A stretch of DNA of 64,000 bases from the NCBI RefSeq assembly GCF_011926545.1, contig NZ_JAATIT010000003.1, positions 124,001-188,000 of the forward strand, given 5' to 3'. A program made the translations under genes and the position numbers. The notes beneath the pieces are model-generated. The model was given only the letters and a program-made list of their open reading frames with translations. It searched no databases and was not told the origin of the DNA. Shown here in pieces: positions 36,812-46,799 of this stretch. This stretch comes from Sphingopyxis italica. GTDB taxonomy: Bacteria > Pseudomonadota > Alphaproteobacteria > Sphingomonadales > Sphingomonadaceae. Position 1 is the stretch's first letter; each line of letters starts with the position of its first letter.

Positions 36812-37251
36812 AGCCGCGCCTCCAGCCGCGCCAGCAACGCCTGCACCGGCGTCACCGCGGATGCCTCCCATCCCGCCTCCAGCAACGCAACGCGCTCGAA
36901 CAGCCGCTCGCTCGCACTGACGATCCGGCGGAGCGACGCGTCGAACCCTTCGCAAACATCCCAGTCGGCGGCGACCGGCGCGCCGATGCGCGCCGCGCTG
37001 TCGTTCGGCCCGGCACCGGGGTCGCCCGCAAACATCGCGCGGCGGTGAAGCAGCCAGGCGATGACGTGCATCAGCCGCGTCGTCGTCTTCAGCGATTCGC
37101 AGGCGAGGCCGATCTGCGCCGCCGCGTTGCCGCGAACGCTGCCGAGATCGCGCTCAGCGGCAAAGGCCGCATGCGCCTCGTCGGCGAGCAGCATCGCCTC
37201 GACATAGAGATTTTCGACCTGCGCGCGCTGCACCGGCGCGCCCGTCGCCAT
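36808..37251 (-). CDS. DUF1465 / RcdA-like protein
   Basis: A 147-residue helical protein of the DUF1465 family, whose characterised member is RcdA, the adaptor that helps ClpXP degrade CtrA in Caulobacter. Conserved segments are VENLYVEAMLLADEAHAAF, ESLKTTTRLMHVIAWLLHRRAM and the C-terminal SERLFERVALLE. Whether it acts in CtrA turnover here is inference. The ATG at 37251 is preceded by AGGAG (a short 4-base gap); ATG 37266 is an alternative. Confidence 0.82.
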   Translation of the reverse strand: MATGAPVQRAQVENLYVEAMLLADEAHAAFAAERDLGSVRGNAAAQIGLACESLKTTTRLMHVIAWLLHRRAMFAGDPGAGPNDSAARIGAPVAADWDVCEGFDASLRRIVSASERLFERVALLEAGWEASAVTPVQALLARLEARL

Positions 37252-37380
37252 CCTGCTCCTCGCCATCCTGTTCGTGTCCCCGCCGATCATGGCCGCAGCG
37301 ATGCCACGCTCCGCGGCGGGTCCGCAATCGCGGTAACCATCATTTGCATCGGCTGTCCCGTTTTGATTCAGGCGGTTGGT

Positions 37381-37578
37381 TCAGGCGATGATGTCGGGCA
37401 GCAACTGGTCCTCGCACCAGGCGATCTCGTCGCGCAGCTTGAGCTTGCGCTTCTTCAGCCGCGCGAGTTGCAGCTGGTCGACGGTCGCCCCGGTGCCGAG
37501 CGCGATGATCGCGACGTCGAGGTCGCGATGTTCGATGCGAAGCAGTTCCAGGCGCTGGGTAATTTCCTCGGGGGTCAC
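37381..37578 (-). CDS. DUF465 (YdcH-like) micro-protein 1
   Basis: A 65-residue charged helical protein of the DUF465 family: RLELLRIEHRDLDVAIIAL, then QLQLARLKKRKLKLRDEI. The RLKKRKLxLRDEI end is the family hallmark. It probably forms a two-helix hairpin; the function is unknown. It is divergent from a second DUF465 gene 122 bases away. Confidence 0.88.
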   Translation of the reverse strand: MTPEEITQRLELLRIEHRDLDVAIIALGTGATVDQLQLARLKKRKLKLRDEIAWCEDQLLPDIIA

Positions 37579-37617
37579 CCGGCCTCCCTGCCACGTTCAC
37601 CACTGGTCCGCAACGGC

Positions 37618-37655
37618 AACCGCCCCACCGAATCGTCACGACATCGGGGCGGTTT
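37618..37655. terminator. Hairpin between divergent DUF465 genes
   Basis: AACCGCCCC (37618-37626) and GGGGCGGTT (37646-37654) are perfectly complementary around a 19-base loop, and TTTCATGTTTT follows on the plus strand. It resembles an intrinsic terminator although no plus-strand gene precedes it, so it may be an attenuator in the leader of the rightward gene or the end of an unseen transcript. Confidence 0.4.
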
Positions 37656-37700
37656 CATGTTTTACTTCGGCTGCCCATCGAGTCGAAAAGGAGAATGCCA

Positions 37701-37859
37701 ATGAGCACGTCGCACCTTTCCACCCTGAGGTCCCGTCACGCGGACCTCGATGTGAAAATTGCGAATGAAGAGCGTCGGCCCGCCCCCGATACCGGGGCAC
37801 TCGCGCAGCTCAAGAAGCGGAAACTGAAACTCAAGGAAGAGATGCTCGCGATCGGCTGA
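37701..37859 (+). CDS. DUF465 (YdcH-like) micro-protein 2
   Basis: A 52-residue protein, MSTSHLSTLRSRHADLDVK onwards, ending QLKKRKLKLKEEMLAIG, clearly paralogous to the leftward DUF465 gene at 37381-37578. AAGGAG lies 7 bases before the ATG at 37701; an ATG two codons upstream is too close to it. It is short enough to be missed by length cut-offs. The function is unknown. Confidence 0.9.
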   Translation: MSTSHLSTLRSRHADLDVKIANEERRPAPDTGALAQLKKRKLKLKEEMLAIG

Positions 37860-37903
37860 TCGCGAGTGCTATCGCCCCGCTGATGCCGCCCTGCAAAGGG
37901 CCA

Positions 37904-38293
37904 TCAGCGCCGGCGGTAGAGGGGCCCCGTCTCGAGGCCCGTGCGCCGCAGATGCGGCGGCAAATCGGACTGCGAAACCACCTGACGACGAACGGCCTGC
38001 GGATCGATCGCGCGGTCGAAGGCGATGCCGAACTTGCCTTCGCCGACCCAGATCACGCGCCCGGCGACCGGCCCGAGATTGCGCAGGTCGACCTCGACCG
38101 CCGCCCCTTGCGCGACCGCGACCTTGCCCTCGGCGAGCATCCCGCCCGGCGACAGGTTGCGCACGCGCACGGTGACGGGTCCACCGCCGCCGGGCAGCGC
38201 CAGCTCTGCCTGCATGAACAGGCTGTCGCGGTCGGCGCCGCGCGACAGCGCCGCGACTTCCTCGTCCACCGATGTCGGTCTTTGCGAATCCAT
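37904..38293 (-). CDS. PilZ-domain protein
   Basis: A 129-residue single-domain PilZ protein, expected to bind cyclic di-GMP. Both ligand motifs are visible: RGADR (RxxxR, residues 18-22) and NLSPGG (D/NxSxxG) about 25 residues later. It may act as a free-standing effector on motility or envelope processes. It is leftward, between a DUF465 gene and dksA; no direct partner is evident. Confidence 0.85.
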   Translation of the reverse strand: MDSQRPTSVDEEVAALSRGADRDSLFMQAELALPGGGGPVTVRVRNLSPGGMLAEGKVAVAQGAAVEVDLRNLGPVAGRVIWVGEGKFGIAFDRAIDPQAVRRQVVSQSDLPPHLRRTGLETGPLYRRR

Positions 38294-38376
38294 TTGCGCC
38301 CCGTCTCTTTCGTATCGAGGCGCGAAATCTAGGGCCTAGCGGTTGCCGAATCGTAAATGGGCCACAGCCCCCGCGA

Positions 38377-38838
38377 TCAATCTTCGCGTGAAATTCGCTC
38401 GTTACGCTCGTGGCGCTCCTGCGCTTCCAGCGTCATCGTCGCGATCGGCCGCGCCTGCAGCCGCGCGAGCGAGATCGGCTCGCCGGTCACCGCGCAATAG
38501 CCATACTCGCCCTCTTCGATACGGCGGATCGCCGAATCGATCTTGGCGATCAATTTGCGTTGACGGTCGCGGGTGCGCAGTTCGATCGCCCAGTCGGTCT
38601 CGCTCGACGCCCGGTCGGCGAGGTCGGGTTCGCGCAGCGGGCCGTCCTGAAGATGCGCCAGCGTCGATTCCGATTCGGACAGGATCGATTTTTTCCAGGC
38701 GAGGAGCAGGCCGCGGAAGTAATCCTGCTGCCGCTCGTTCATAAACTCTTCGTCGTCGCTGGGGACATAATCCGAATCGAGATTGGATTTGGCTTCGCGA
38801 AGCGCGTCTGCGCCAACATCGGCAATCTTGGTCGGCAT
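38377..38838 (-). CDS. dksA: DksA-family RNA polymerase regulator
   Basis: A 153-residue protein that would bind the RNA polymerase secondary channel and, with ppGpp, adjust stringent transcription. A long coiled coil (FRGLLLAWKKSILSESE to LIAKIDSAIRRIEEGEYG) carries the acidic tip region SSETDWAIELRTRD. The zinc-finger region YGYCAVTGEPISLARLQARPIA keeps the fold pattern but only one cysteine, as in some other alphaproteobacterial DksA proteins, so zinc binding is unlikely. The RPIAT motif is present. Confidence 0.92.
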   Translation of the reverse strand: MPTKIADVGADALREAKSNLDSDYVPSDDEEFMNERQQDYFRGLLLAWKKSILSESESTLAHLQDGPLREPDLADRASSETDWAIELRTRDRQRKLIAKIDSAIRRIEEGEYGYCAVTGEPISLARLQARPIATMTLEAQERHERNERISRED

Positions 38839-39279
38839 GAGGGGCTCTCGCGTCCTTTCCTGTCACCCCGTGAGCCGTCTCGTGCGGTTCGGGGAGTGGC
38901 GCGCCTATACCCAGCCACCGGCCGCGATACAAGCACCGAAGCTGTTGATAACGATGAGCTGTGAAGCCCGAGTGAACCGACGCTGGAACCATGGTGATTC
39001 CACGGTGGCGCGGCAACGAACCATCACCCCCTGCCCGGCGCCGATTTAGGTCCGAAGGTTAACCAATCGAACAGAATCCTTGCATATTTCGTTCTGTTTT
39101 GGGACAGATACCGCGTTTTTTGTTGATTTCGCGTCGCATTTCCCGCTCTCGGACAGGCAAACGCGGTTAACAGAATTGCCGTGTTCACAAAGCTTTGGCC
39201 TTTTGGGTTATAGCGAAGGTGAATGGGGGGTGTCGGTCGATGGCGCTTCGCACCCGCAACGGGAAAGAAAGAGAAGCCT
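38839..39279. other. Divergent intergenic region of dksA and a serine-rich protein gene
   Basis: About 440 bases with no convincing coding frame. The left half should carry the dksA promoter and leader. The right half is strikingly AT-rich for this genome, with T-runs and a possible promoter at 39184-39213. No RNA family was recognised. Confidence 0.6.
39184..39213 (+). promoter_or_regulatory. Possible promoter of the serine-rich protein gene
   Basis: TTCACA (39184-39189) and TTATAG (39208-39213) are separated by 18 bases, in an AT-rich stretch 66 bases before the start codon. The match to a sigma-70-type promoter is moderate and untested. Confidence 0.35.
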
Positions 39280-40458
39280 ATGTCTGTCCGAATGGCCCTG
39301 GCCAAGCTTTGCGCCTGCACCTGCGGCGGCGCGATCATCGGTAGCGGCGCGATGCAGATCACCGACGTTCCGAAGGCGCGGGCGCAGGTTCAGTCCTGCT
39401 CGCCCTGCGTCGCCCAGAAAAAGGTCGTGCGCAAACGCCATGCGGCGCGCAAGAAGGTGAAGCGCGTCCGCCGCGTCGTCACGACGAAGAAGGTGATCCG
39501 CACCACTACCCCGCAGACGCAGGTGGTGACACAGACGATCCCCCTGCCCCCGATCCCCTACGCCCCCTTCCCGCAATCGGGCTGGGAAGGCGGCGGCGGT
39601 AGCGGCGGCGGCGTGACCGTCATCGGCGGCGGCTTTGGCGGCGGTTTCGGCGGCGGCTTTTTCGGCGGTTTCTTCGGCGGCAGCTCGGGCGGCGGCAGCA
39701 GCGGCAGCATCGTCGTCACCTCGACGACGACGGGCGGCCTCAGCTCGACCACGAGCACCTCGTCGGGCGTCTCGACCTCGACCGGCGGCGTGTCCACCTC
39801 CACGGGCGGGGTCAGCACCTCGACGGGCGGGGTTTCGACCTCCACCGGCGGCGTGTCGACTTCGACCGGCGGCGTCAGCACCTCATCGGGCAACGTCTCG
39901 ACCTCGACGGGCGGCGTCAGCACCTCGACCTCGTCGGGTAATGTGTCGACCTCGACCGGCAGCGTCAGCACCTCGTCGTCGAGCAGCAGCTCGTCGTCGA
40001 GTTCCTCTTCGTCCTCCTCCTCGTCGAGTAGCTCCTCGTCCGGCGGCAGTTCGTCGAAAGGCAGCTCGGGTTGGGGCAGTTCGTCGCACGGCAGTTCGGG
40101 TGGCTCGAACGGCAGCTCGGGAGGATCCAGCAGCAGTTCGGGCGGATCGAGCAGCAGCTCGTCCTCTTCCTCCTCCTCGTCGAGCAGCAGCACGTCGAGC
40201 GGCGCCACTTCGTCGGGCGCGACCGGCGGCAGCAGCAGCTTCGGCTCGACCGGCAGCAGCAGCTCGTCTTCGTCCAGCAGCAGTTCGTCGTCGAGTTCCT
40301 CTTCGTCGAGCTCGGGCGGCAGCACGAGCAGCTCGTCGGGCGATCCGACCCCTGTTCCCGCGCCGCCGATGATGCTATTGTTCGGGGCAGCGGCCGTGGC
40401 GCTTGTCGCGCGCCGCCGCGCGGCGAATCGCAACGACGACGACGCCGACGCGGCTTGA
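39280..40458 (+). CDS. Serine-rich repeat exported protein with VPAP-type C-terminal sorting tail
   Basis: A 392-residue low-complexity protein. The N-terminus resembles a signal segment ending ARAQ and is cysteine-rich. Next come a lysine/arginine-rich stretch (about 45-75), a glycine-rich stretch (GGGFGGGFGGGFFGGFFGG), about ten VSTSTGG repeats (from residue 164), long poly-serine tracts, and a tail: PTPVPAPP (356-363), a hydrophobic helix (364-377) and RRR (378-380), followed by an acidic end. The tail has the three-part PEP-CTERM layout with VPAP in place of VPEP, so exosortase-type processing is plausible. No exosortase gene is in this window. AAGAGAAG precedes the ATG. Confidence 0.85.
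   Translation: MSVRMALAKLCACTCGGAIIGSGAMQITDVPKARAQVQSCSPCVAQKKVVRKRHAARKKVKRVRRVVTTKKVIRTTTPQTQVVTQTIPLPPIPYAPFPQSGWEGGGGSGGGVTVIGGGFGGGFGGGFFGGFFGGSSGGGSSGSIVVTSTTTGGLSSTTSTSSGVSTSTGGVSTSTGGVSTSTGGVSTSTGGVSTSTGGVSTSSGNVSTSTGGVSTSTSSGNVSTSTGSVSTSSSSSSSSSSSSSSSSSSSSSSSGGSSSKGSSGWGSSSHGSSGGSNGSSGGSSSSSGGSSSSSSSSSSSSSSSTSSGATSSGATGGSSSFGSTGSSSSSSSSSSSSSSSSSSSSGGSTSSSSGDPTPVPAPPMMLLFGAAAVALVARRRAANRNDDDADAA
39769..39978 (+). repeat. 21-base tandem coding repeats (VSTSTGG)
   Basis: About ten 21-base units inside the serine-rich gene each encode VSTSTGG or a close variant (NVSTSTG, SVSTSS). Many differences between units are synonymous, which means the peptide pattern rather than the DNA is kept. 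Two units are extended by three residues. Confidence 0.9.
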
Positions 40459-40504
40459 AGAATCCACTGGCGGTCAGGGGGGCTAACCCGGACCACCGAA
40501 CTAA

Positions 40505-40532
40505 GGGCTGCCCCGCGGGGCGGCCTTTTTTT
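40505..40532 (+). terminator. Terminator after the serine-rich gene
   Basis: GGCTGCCCCGCGGGGCGGCC forms a GC-rich hairpin followed directly by seven T. It lies about 45 bases past the stop codon and separates this gene from the ArsR gene. Confidence 0.85.
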
Positions 40533-40585
40533 CGTCCGGTCGAATCAGTTTGCCATCTGGAGAACTATTTGCAATTGTTCACCAT

Positions 40586-40930
40586 ATGGCAAACCAAATT
40601 CAGCCGCTCGATTCGCTCTTTCATGCGCTCGCGGACCCGACGCGCCGCGCCGTGATCAGCCGCCTGCTCCGGGGCGAGGCGCCGGTCAAGCGGCTGGCCG
40701 AGCCATTCGAGATGGGCCTGCCCGCCTTTCTGAAACATCTCTCGGTGCTGGAAGCATCGGGCCTCATCCATACCGAAAAGCAGGGACGCGTGCGCACCTG
40801 CCGCATCGATACCGACCGGCTTTCGGCCGCAGAGGGCTGGCTCTCCGAGCAACGCGCCATCTGGCAGGACCGCACCGACCGGCTCGCCGTCTTCGTCGAA
40901 TCGCAACATCCCACGAAGGAAACATCATGA
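40586..40930 (+). CDS. ArsR-family transcriptional regulator
   Basis: A 114-residue winged-helix regulator. The fold is clear: LFHALADPTRRAVISRLLRGEAPVKRLAEPFEMGLPAFLKHLSVLEASGLI with the recognition helix PAFLKHLSVLE, then the wing EKQGRVRTCRI. No metal-binding cysteine pair is present, typical of the group paired with SRPBCC proteins. The stop overlaps the next start (ATGA). TTTGCCAT (40549-40556) and ATGGCAAA (40586-40593, covering the start codon) are inverted copies that might be its operator. Confidence 0.9.
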   Translation: MANQIQPLDSLFHALADPTRRAVISRLLRGEAPVKRLAEPFEMGLPAFLKHLSVLEASGLIHTEKQGRVRTCRIDTDRLSAAEGWLSEQRAIWQDRTDRLAVFVESQHPTKETS

Positions 40931-41385
40931 CCCAGAGCGAACTCACCATCTCCCGCTTCATCGCCGCACCGCCCGCCGCGGTGTGGGACGCGTGGAGCGA
41001 TCCGGCGAAGCTCGCGCGGTGGTGGATTCCCGCGCCGATCATATGCCGCGTCGACCAGCTCGACCTCCGCCCCGGCGGCGGCTTCGTGACGCGGATGCGC
41101 GAGGAAGGCGCCACCGATTTCCAGCCGCACGTCGATGGCTGCTTCCTCGAAGCCATCCCGGACGAACGGCTCGTCTTTACAACGGTCCTCACCGAAGGAT
41201 GGCAGCCCGTCGACCCCTGGCTCGCGCTGACCGCGATCCTGACCTTCGAGGCGAAGGACGGCGGCACGCTCTATTCGGCGCGGGTGCTCCACAAGACGCC
41301 CGAAGAGAGCGCGAAACACGAAGAAATGGGTTTCTACGAAGGCTGGGGTACGGCGATCGGCCAGCTCGCGGGGTTGTTGGAGTAA
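40927..41385 (+). CDS. SRPBCC (AHSA1-like) domain protein
   Basis: A 152-residue START-like protein: ISRFIAAPPAAVWDAWSDPAKLARWW, DLRPGGGF, DERLVFTT and a C-terminal GWGTAIGQLAGLL. The domain forms a hydrophobic ligand cavity. It is translationally coupled to the ArsR regulator, an arrangement seen in many bacteria in which the regulator controls its own partner. The ligand is unknown. Confidence 0.9.
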   Translation: MTQSELTISRFIAAPPAAVWDAWSDPAKLARWWIPAPIICRVDQLDLRPGGGFVTRMREEGATDFQPHVDGCFLEAIPDERLVFTTVLTEGWQPVDPWLALTAILTFEAKDGGTLYSARVLHKTPEESAKHEEMGFYEGWGTAIGQLAGLLE

Positions 41386-41389
41386 TGTG

Positions 41390-42986
<1,597 letters not shown>

Positions 42987-43010
42987 TAGGGCTAGGCTGA
43001 CCCCATTTTC

Positions 43011-43092
43011 CCGTTCGTGTCGAGCGAAGTCGAGACACCCAACGGCCTTGCGCCGTGCCGATGGGCATCTCGACTTCGCTCGATGCGAACGG
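43011..43092. repeat. 82-nt inverted repeat (TCGAGCGAAGTCGAG), copy 1
   Basis: CCGTTCGTGTCGAGCGAAGT at the left pairs with its complement ending GCGAACGG at the right. A second copy of exactly the same length lies at 49793-49874. It ends just before the surE ribosome-binding site. Confidence 0.85.
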
Positions 43093-43111
43093 AACCGAGA
43101 AAGAGAAAACC

Positions 43112-43876
43112 ATGCGCATCCTCCTCACCAACGACGACGGCTATCACGCGCCCGGCATGGCGGTGCTCGAAGCGATCGCGCGCCAGCTTTCGGACGATAT
43201 CTGGGTCTGCGCGCCCGCCGAGGAGCAATCGGGCGCCGGCCATTCGCTCACCCTCTCACGCCCGGTGCGCATCCGCGAGCATGGCGAGCGGCGCTGGTCG
43301 TGCAGCGGCACTCCGACCGATTCGGTGATGATGGCGATCGGCAAGCTGATGCCCGAAAAGCCCGACCTGATCCTGTCGGGCGTCAACCGCGGCGCCAATC
43401 TCGGCGACGATGTCACCTACTCGGGCACCGTGTCGGCGGCGATCGAGGGCGCGCTCGCGGGCATCCCGGCGATCGCGCTCAGCCAGGTTTATGCCAAGGA
43501 AGGCATGGGCGACAGCGTGCCGTTCGAGGCGGCCGAAGCCTGGGGCGCGAAAGTGCTGCGTCCGCTGCTCGACATGGACATGGCGCCGCGTACGCTGGTC
43601 AATATCAACTTCCCCGCCCTCCCCGCCGCCGAGGTCAAGGGCATCCGCGTCACCCGCCAGGGCTTCCACGACTATGGCCGCGGCTCGATCGTCGAGGGGA
43701 CCGACCCGCGCGGCTATCGCTATTACTGGTTCGGCCTCCACGGCATCGAACACAGCCTTGGCCACGACAGCGATCTGGAAGCGATCGACGACCGCTATAT
43801 CTCGGTCACCCCGCTCCAGCTCGACCTGACCCACGACGCCTCGCTCGCCGCGCTGCGCGGCGCTTATGGCGGCTAG
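43112..43876 (+). CDS. surE: 5'/3'-nucleotidase SurE
   Basis: A 254-residue metal-dependent survival phosphatase acting on nucleoside monophosphates. The metal-binding start MRILLTNDDGYHAPG is diagnostic, followed by EQSGAGHSLTL, SGTPTDSV, SGVNRGANLGDDVTYSGTV and ITPLQ-like VTPLQLDLT. GAGAAAGAGAAAACC precedes the ATG; upstream reading frame is repeat-derived. The usual partner pcm is absent and a potassium channel follows. Confidence 0.96.
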   Translation: MRILLTNDDGYHAPGMAVLEAIARQLSDDIWVCAPAEEQSGAGHSLTLSRPVRIREHGERRWSCSGTPTDSVMMAIGKLMPEKPDLILSGVNRGANLGDDVTYSGTVSAAIEGALAGIPAIALSQVYAKEGMGDSVPFEAAEAWGAKVLRPLLDMDMAPRTLVNINFPALPAAEVKGIRVTRQGFHDYGRGSIVEGTDPRGYRYYWFGLHGIEHSLGHDSDLEAIDDRYISVTPLQLDLTHDASLAALRGAYGG

Positions 43877-43909
43877 CGTTACGCGCGCAGCTTTGGCACA
43901 AGGGCCGCG

Positions 43910-44974
43910 ATGAGCAAAAGCCCCGCGTCCAAGCTGAAGCTCCAGCATCGGTTCCAGCCGCTCCGCCGCATGAGCAGATGGCCGATCTGGGCCGACGTCA
44001 TCACGCGCCTCGGCGTGGCCTTTCTGCTCATCGCCATCGTCGTGCTCGTCCACTGGATCGACCGCGCGGGACTCAGGGACAGCCACGACGGCCAGATCAG
44101 CTTTCTCGACGTCGTCTATTTCACGATGATCTCGGTCACCACCACCGGCTTCGGCGACATCACCCCGGTATCCGACCGCTCGCGGCTGATCGAGGCGGTG
44201 ATCGTCACTCCGATCCGCATCGCGGTGCTCTTCATCTTCGTCGGCACCGCCTATCAGTTCGCGATCAAGCAAATATGGGAAAAATGGCGTATGGCCCGCA
44301 TCCAGGAAAAGCTCACCGACCATATCGTCGTCCTCGGCTTCGGCATCAGCGGCAGCGAGGCGGTTCGCGAACTGATCGCGCGGGGCACCGACCCCGCGTG
44401 CATCGTCGTGATCGACAGCAACCGCGGCCGCGTCAACGCCGCCGAAGCGATGGGGTGCAACGTGCTCGAAGGCGATGCGTCGAGCGACGAGACGCTGATC
44501 GACGTGCATATCGCGCGCGCGCAGTCGGTCCTCGTCTCGGCCGGCCGCGACGACACCTCGATCCTGATGGTACTCACCGTGCGCCATCTCGCGCCGCGCG
44601 TGCCGATCAGCGTCGTCATTCGCACGCAGGACAACGAACTGCTCGCGCGCCAGGCGGGCGCGAACAATGTCATCAATCCGGTCAGCTTCACCGGCCTGCT
44701 GCTCGCAGGGTCGGCGCAGGGGGCGCACGTCGCCGACTATATGGCCGACCTCGCCAGCGTCGGTGGCCGCGTCCAGCTCCGCGAACGGCCCGTCGCCGCC
44801 GAAGAGGTCGGGCGCAGCCTCGACGCGCTCGCCAGCGAGGGGCGCGGGCTGCGCATCTATCGCGACGGCAAGCCCTATGGCTTTTGGGAAGACGAGGCGC
44901 AGAGCCTCCAGCACGGCGACCTGATCGTCGAGGTCATCCGCTGCGAGGAATCCGAAGCGGGCGTGCCGGACTGA
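43910..44974 (+). CDS. Potassium channel with RCK domain
   Basis: A 354-residue ion channel. Two membrane helices flank a pore loop with the filter TTTGFGD (about residues 77-83), a variant of the TVGYGD potassium filter. The cytoplasmic half is a TrkA-N/RCK domain starting HIVVLGFGISGSEAVREL, with the acidic VVIDSN loop, and a TrkA-C-like end (GRGLRIYRDGKPYGFW). It should be a ligand-gated K+ channel. AGGG precedes the start; it follows surE by 33 bases. Confidence 0.9.
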   Translation: MSKSPASKLKLQHRFQPLRRMSRWPIWADVITRLGVAFLLIAIVVLVHWIDRAGLRDSHDGQISFLDVVYFTMISVTTTGFGDITPVSDRSRLIEAVIVTPIRIAVLFIFVGTAYQFAIKQIWEKWRMARIQEKLTDHIVVLGFGISGSEAVRELIARGTDPACIVVIDSNRGRVNAAEAMGCNVLEGDASSDETLIDVHIARAQSVLVSAGRDDTSILMVLTVRHLAPRVPISVVIRTQDNELLARQAGANNVINPVSFTGLLLAGSAQGAHVADYMADLASVGGRVQLRERPVAAEEVGRSLDALASEGRGLRIYRDGKPYGFWEDEAQSLQHGDLIVEVIRCEESEAGVPD

Positions 44975-44983
44975 CCCGAGCGG

Positions 44984-45313
44984 CTAGCCCCGCCAGAAAA
45001 GCCAGCCCGCCCAGAGCCAGCCGATGATCAGCAGGCCGCCGCCGATCGGCGTCACCGCGCCCAGCCAGCGCGGCGCGCCCAGCGCCATCGCATAGAGGGT
45101 GATCGAAAAGATCGCGGCACCGCCGAGCAGCATGATCGCCGGCCCGCGCGCAAAGCCCATGATCGCGAGCGCCGCGACCGCATGGACCAGCTGATAGAGC
45201 CCGCCGGTGCGCAGCCATTCGGCCTCCTGCTGGCCCGCACCATGCGCGCCGAACGCGCCCGCCGCGACCGCCATCGCCGCCGAAATCGCCGCAAACGCTC
45301 CGATCGCCATCAT
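44984..45313 (-). CDS. DUF423 family membrane protein
   Basis: A 109-residue protein with four hydrophobic segments and the family start AGAFGAHG near residue 18-25, plus GGLYQLVHAVAALAI. The function is unknown. The gene is convergent with the potassium channel gene and divergent from rimO. Confidence 0.88.
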   Translation of the reverse strand: MMAIGAFAAISAAMAVAAGAFGAHGAGQQEAEWLRTGGLYQLVHAVAALAIMGFARGPAIMLLGGAAIFSITLYAMALGAPRWLGAVTPIGGGLLIIGWLWAGWLFWRG

Positions 45314-45416
45314 CTTGCCCTTTCATCTCGAACCGCGCGCTCCATGCCCGCACGCGCGCTGGGTGACAAGGGAGGCGTGACAAGGGCCACGAAATCGACT
45401 ATGGGCGCCGCCAATC

Positions 45417-46787
45417 ATGACAGTCAAAACCCTCCCCACCCAGCCGAAGGTCGGCATGGTTTCGCTCGGCTGCCCCAAGGCGCTCGTCGACAGCGAACGG
45501 ATTCTGACCAAGCTGCGCGCCGATGGCTACGGCCTGTCGCCCGACTATGCGGGCGCCGACGTCGTGCTCGTCAACACCTGCGGCTTCCTCGATTCGGCCA
45601 AGGAGGAAAGCCTTGAGGCGATCGGCGAGGCGATGGCCGAGAACGGCCGCGTCATCGTCACCGGCTGCATGGGCAACGAGGCCGAGGTCATCCGCGCGCG
45701 CTTCCCGAACGTCCTCGCGGTCACCGGCGCGCATCAATATGAACAGGTCGTCGATGCCGTCCACGACGCCGCGCCGCCCACCCAGGGCCCGTTCGTCGAT
45801 CTCGTTCCCGAGGGCGGGCTGAAACTCACCCCGCGCCACTACAGCTATCTGAAGATTTCGGAAGGCTGCAACCACAGCTGCTCCTTCTGCATCATCCCCG
45901 ATCTGCGCGGAAAACTGGTGTCGCGCCGCGTCGATGCGGTGCTCCGCGAGGCCGAGAAGCTCGTCGCCGCGGGGACGAAAGAACTGCTGGTGATCAGCCA
46001 GGATACGTCTGCTTACGGCATCGACATCCGCCACGATACGCGCCAGTGGCACGGCCGCGAGGTGCGCGCACATATGACCGACCTCGCGCGCGAACTTGGG
46101 CAGCTCAAGACCAGCGAAGGCCGCGCCCCATGGGTGCGCCTCCACTATGTCTATCCCTATCCGCACGTCGATGCGGTCATCCCGCTGATGGCCGAAGGGC
46201 TGCTGACGCCCTATCTCGACATCCCCTTCCAGCACGCAGCGCCGAGCGTCCTCAAGCGCATGAAGCGCCCCGCGAACGAAGCGAAGGTGCTCGAACGGCT
46301 GAAAAGCTGGCGCCAGGTCGCCCCCGACATTTCGATCCGCTCGAGCTTCGTCGTCGGCTTCCCCGGCGAAACCGAGGCCGATTTCCAATATCTTCTCGAC
46401 TGGCTCGACGAAGCGCAGCTCGACCGCGTCGGAGCTTTCCGCTTCGAACCCGTCGCGGGCGCGCAAGCCAATGCGCTGGACGATCAGGTGCCCGAAGAGG
46501 TCAAGGAAGAACGTTACCAGCGCATCATGGCGAAAACCGCCGCGATCAGCGCCGCCAAGCTCGAAGCCAAGATCGGCCGCACGCTCCCCGTCATCATCGA
46601 CGAGGTCGGTGACGCCGACGAAGATGGCAGCATCGGCGCAACGGGCCGCAGCCAGGCGGATGCGCCCGAAATCGACGGCCATGTCTATCTGCGCGACGTC
46701 GCGGCGACCCTGAAGCCCGGCGACATCGTCGACGTCGCAATCGAGGACGCCGACGAGCATGATCTGTTCGGAGTGGTCGCGGGCTGA
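45417..46787 (+). CDS. rimO: Ribosomal protein S12 methylthiotransferase
   Basis: A 456-residue radical SAM enzyme that methylthiolates Asp88 (E. coli numbering) of ribosomal protein S12. The N-terminal cluster-binding domain begins [17 protein letters not shown], with [14 protein letters not shown] and VTGCMGN; the radical SAM motif is CNHSCSFC; a C-terminal TRAM domain follows (GHVYLR-like [17 protein letters not shown]). The start has no strong ribosome-binding site. All cluster cysteines are present. Confidence 0.96.
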   Translation: MTVKTLPTQPKVGMVSLGCPKALVDSERILTKLRADGYGLSPDYAGADVVLVNTCGFLDSAKEESLEAIGEAMAENGRVIVTGCMGNEAEVIRARFPNVLAVTGAHQYEQVVDAVHDAAPPTQGPFVDLVPEGGLKLTPRHYSYLKISEGCNHSCSFCIIPDLRGKLVSRRVDAVLREAEKLVAAGTKELLVISQDTSAYGIDIRHDTRQWHGREVRAHMTDLARELGQLKTSEGRAPWVRLHYVYPYPHVDAVIPLMAEGLLTPYLDIPFQHAAPSVLKRMKRPANEAKVLERLKSWRQVAPDISIRSSFVVGFPGETEADFQYLLDWLDEAQLDRVGAFRFEPVAGAQANALDDQVPEEVKEERYQRIMAKTAAISAAKLEAKIGRTLPVIIDEVGDADEDGSIGATGRSQADAPEIDGHVYLRDVAATLKPGDIVDVAIEDADEHDLFGVVAG

Positions 46788-46799
46788 AACATAATATTG

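Noticed and set aside
39769..39978. Regular repeats considered as a CRISPR array
   Set aside because: The units are contiguous 21-base coding repeats without unique spacers.
39558..40496. A 312-codon acidic minus-strand frame opposite the serine-rich gene
   Set aside because: Its acidic repeats are the antisense of the serine codons; no signal or start site.
43048..45027. A 659-codon plus-strand frame over surE and the potassium channel gene
   Set aside because: It runs through two well-defined genes in another frame and has the arginine/proline-rich look of a shifted frame.
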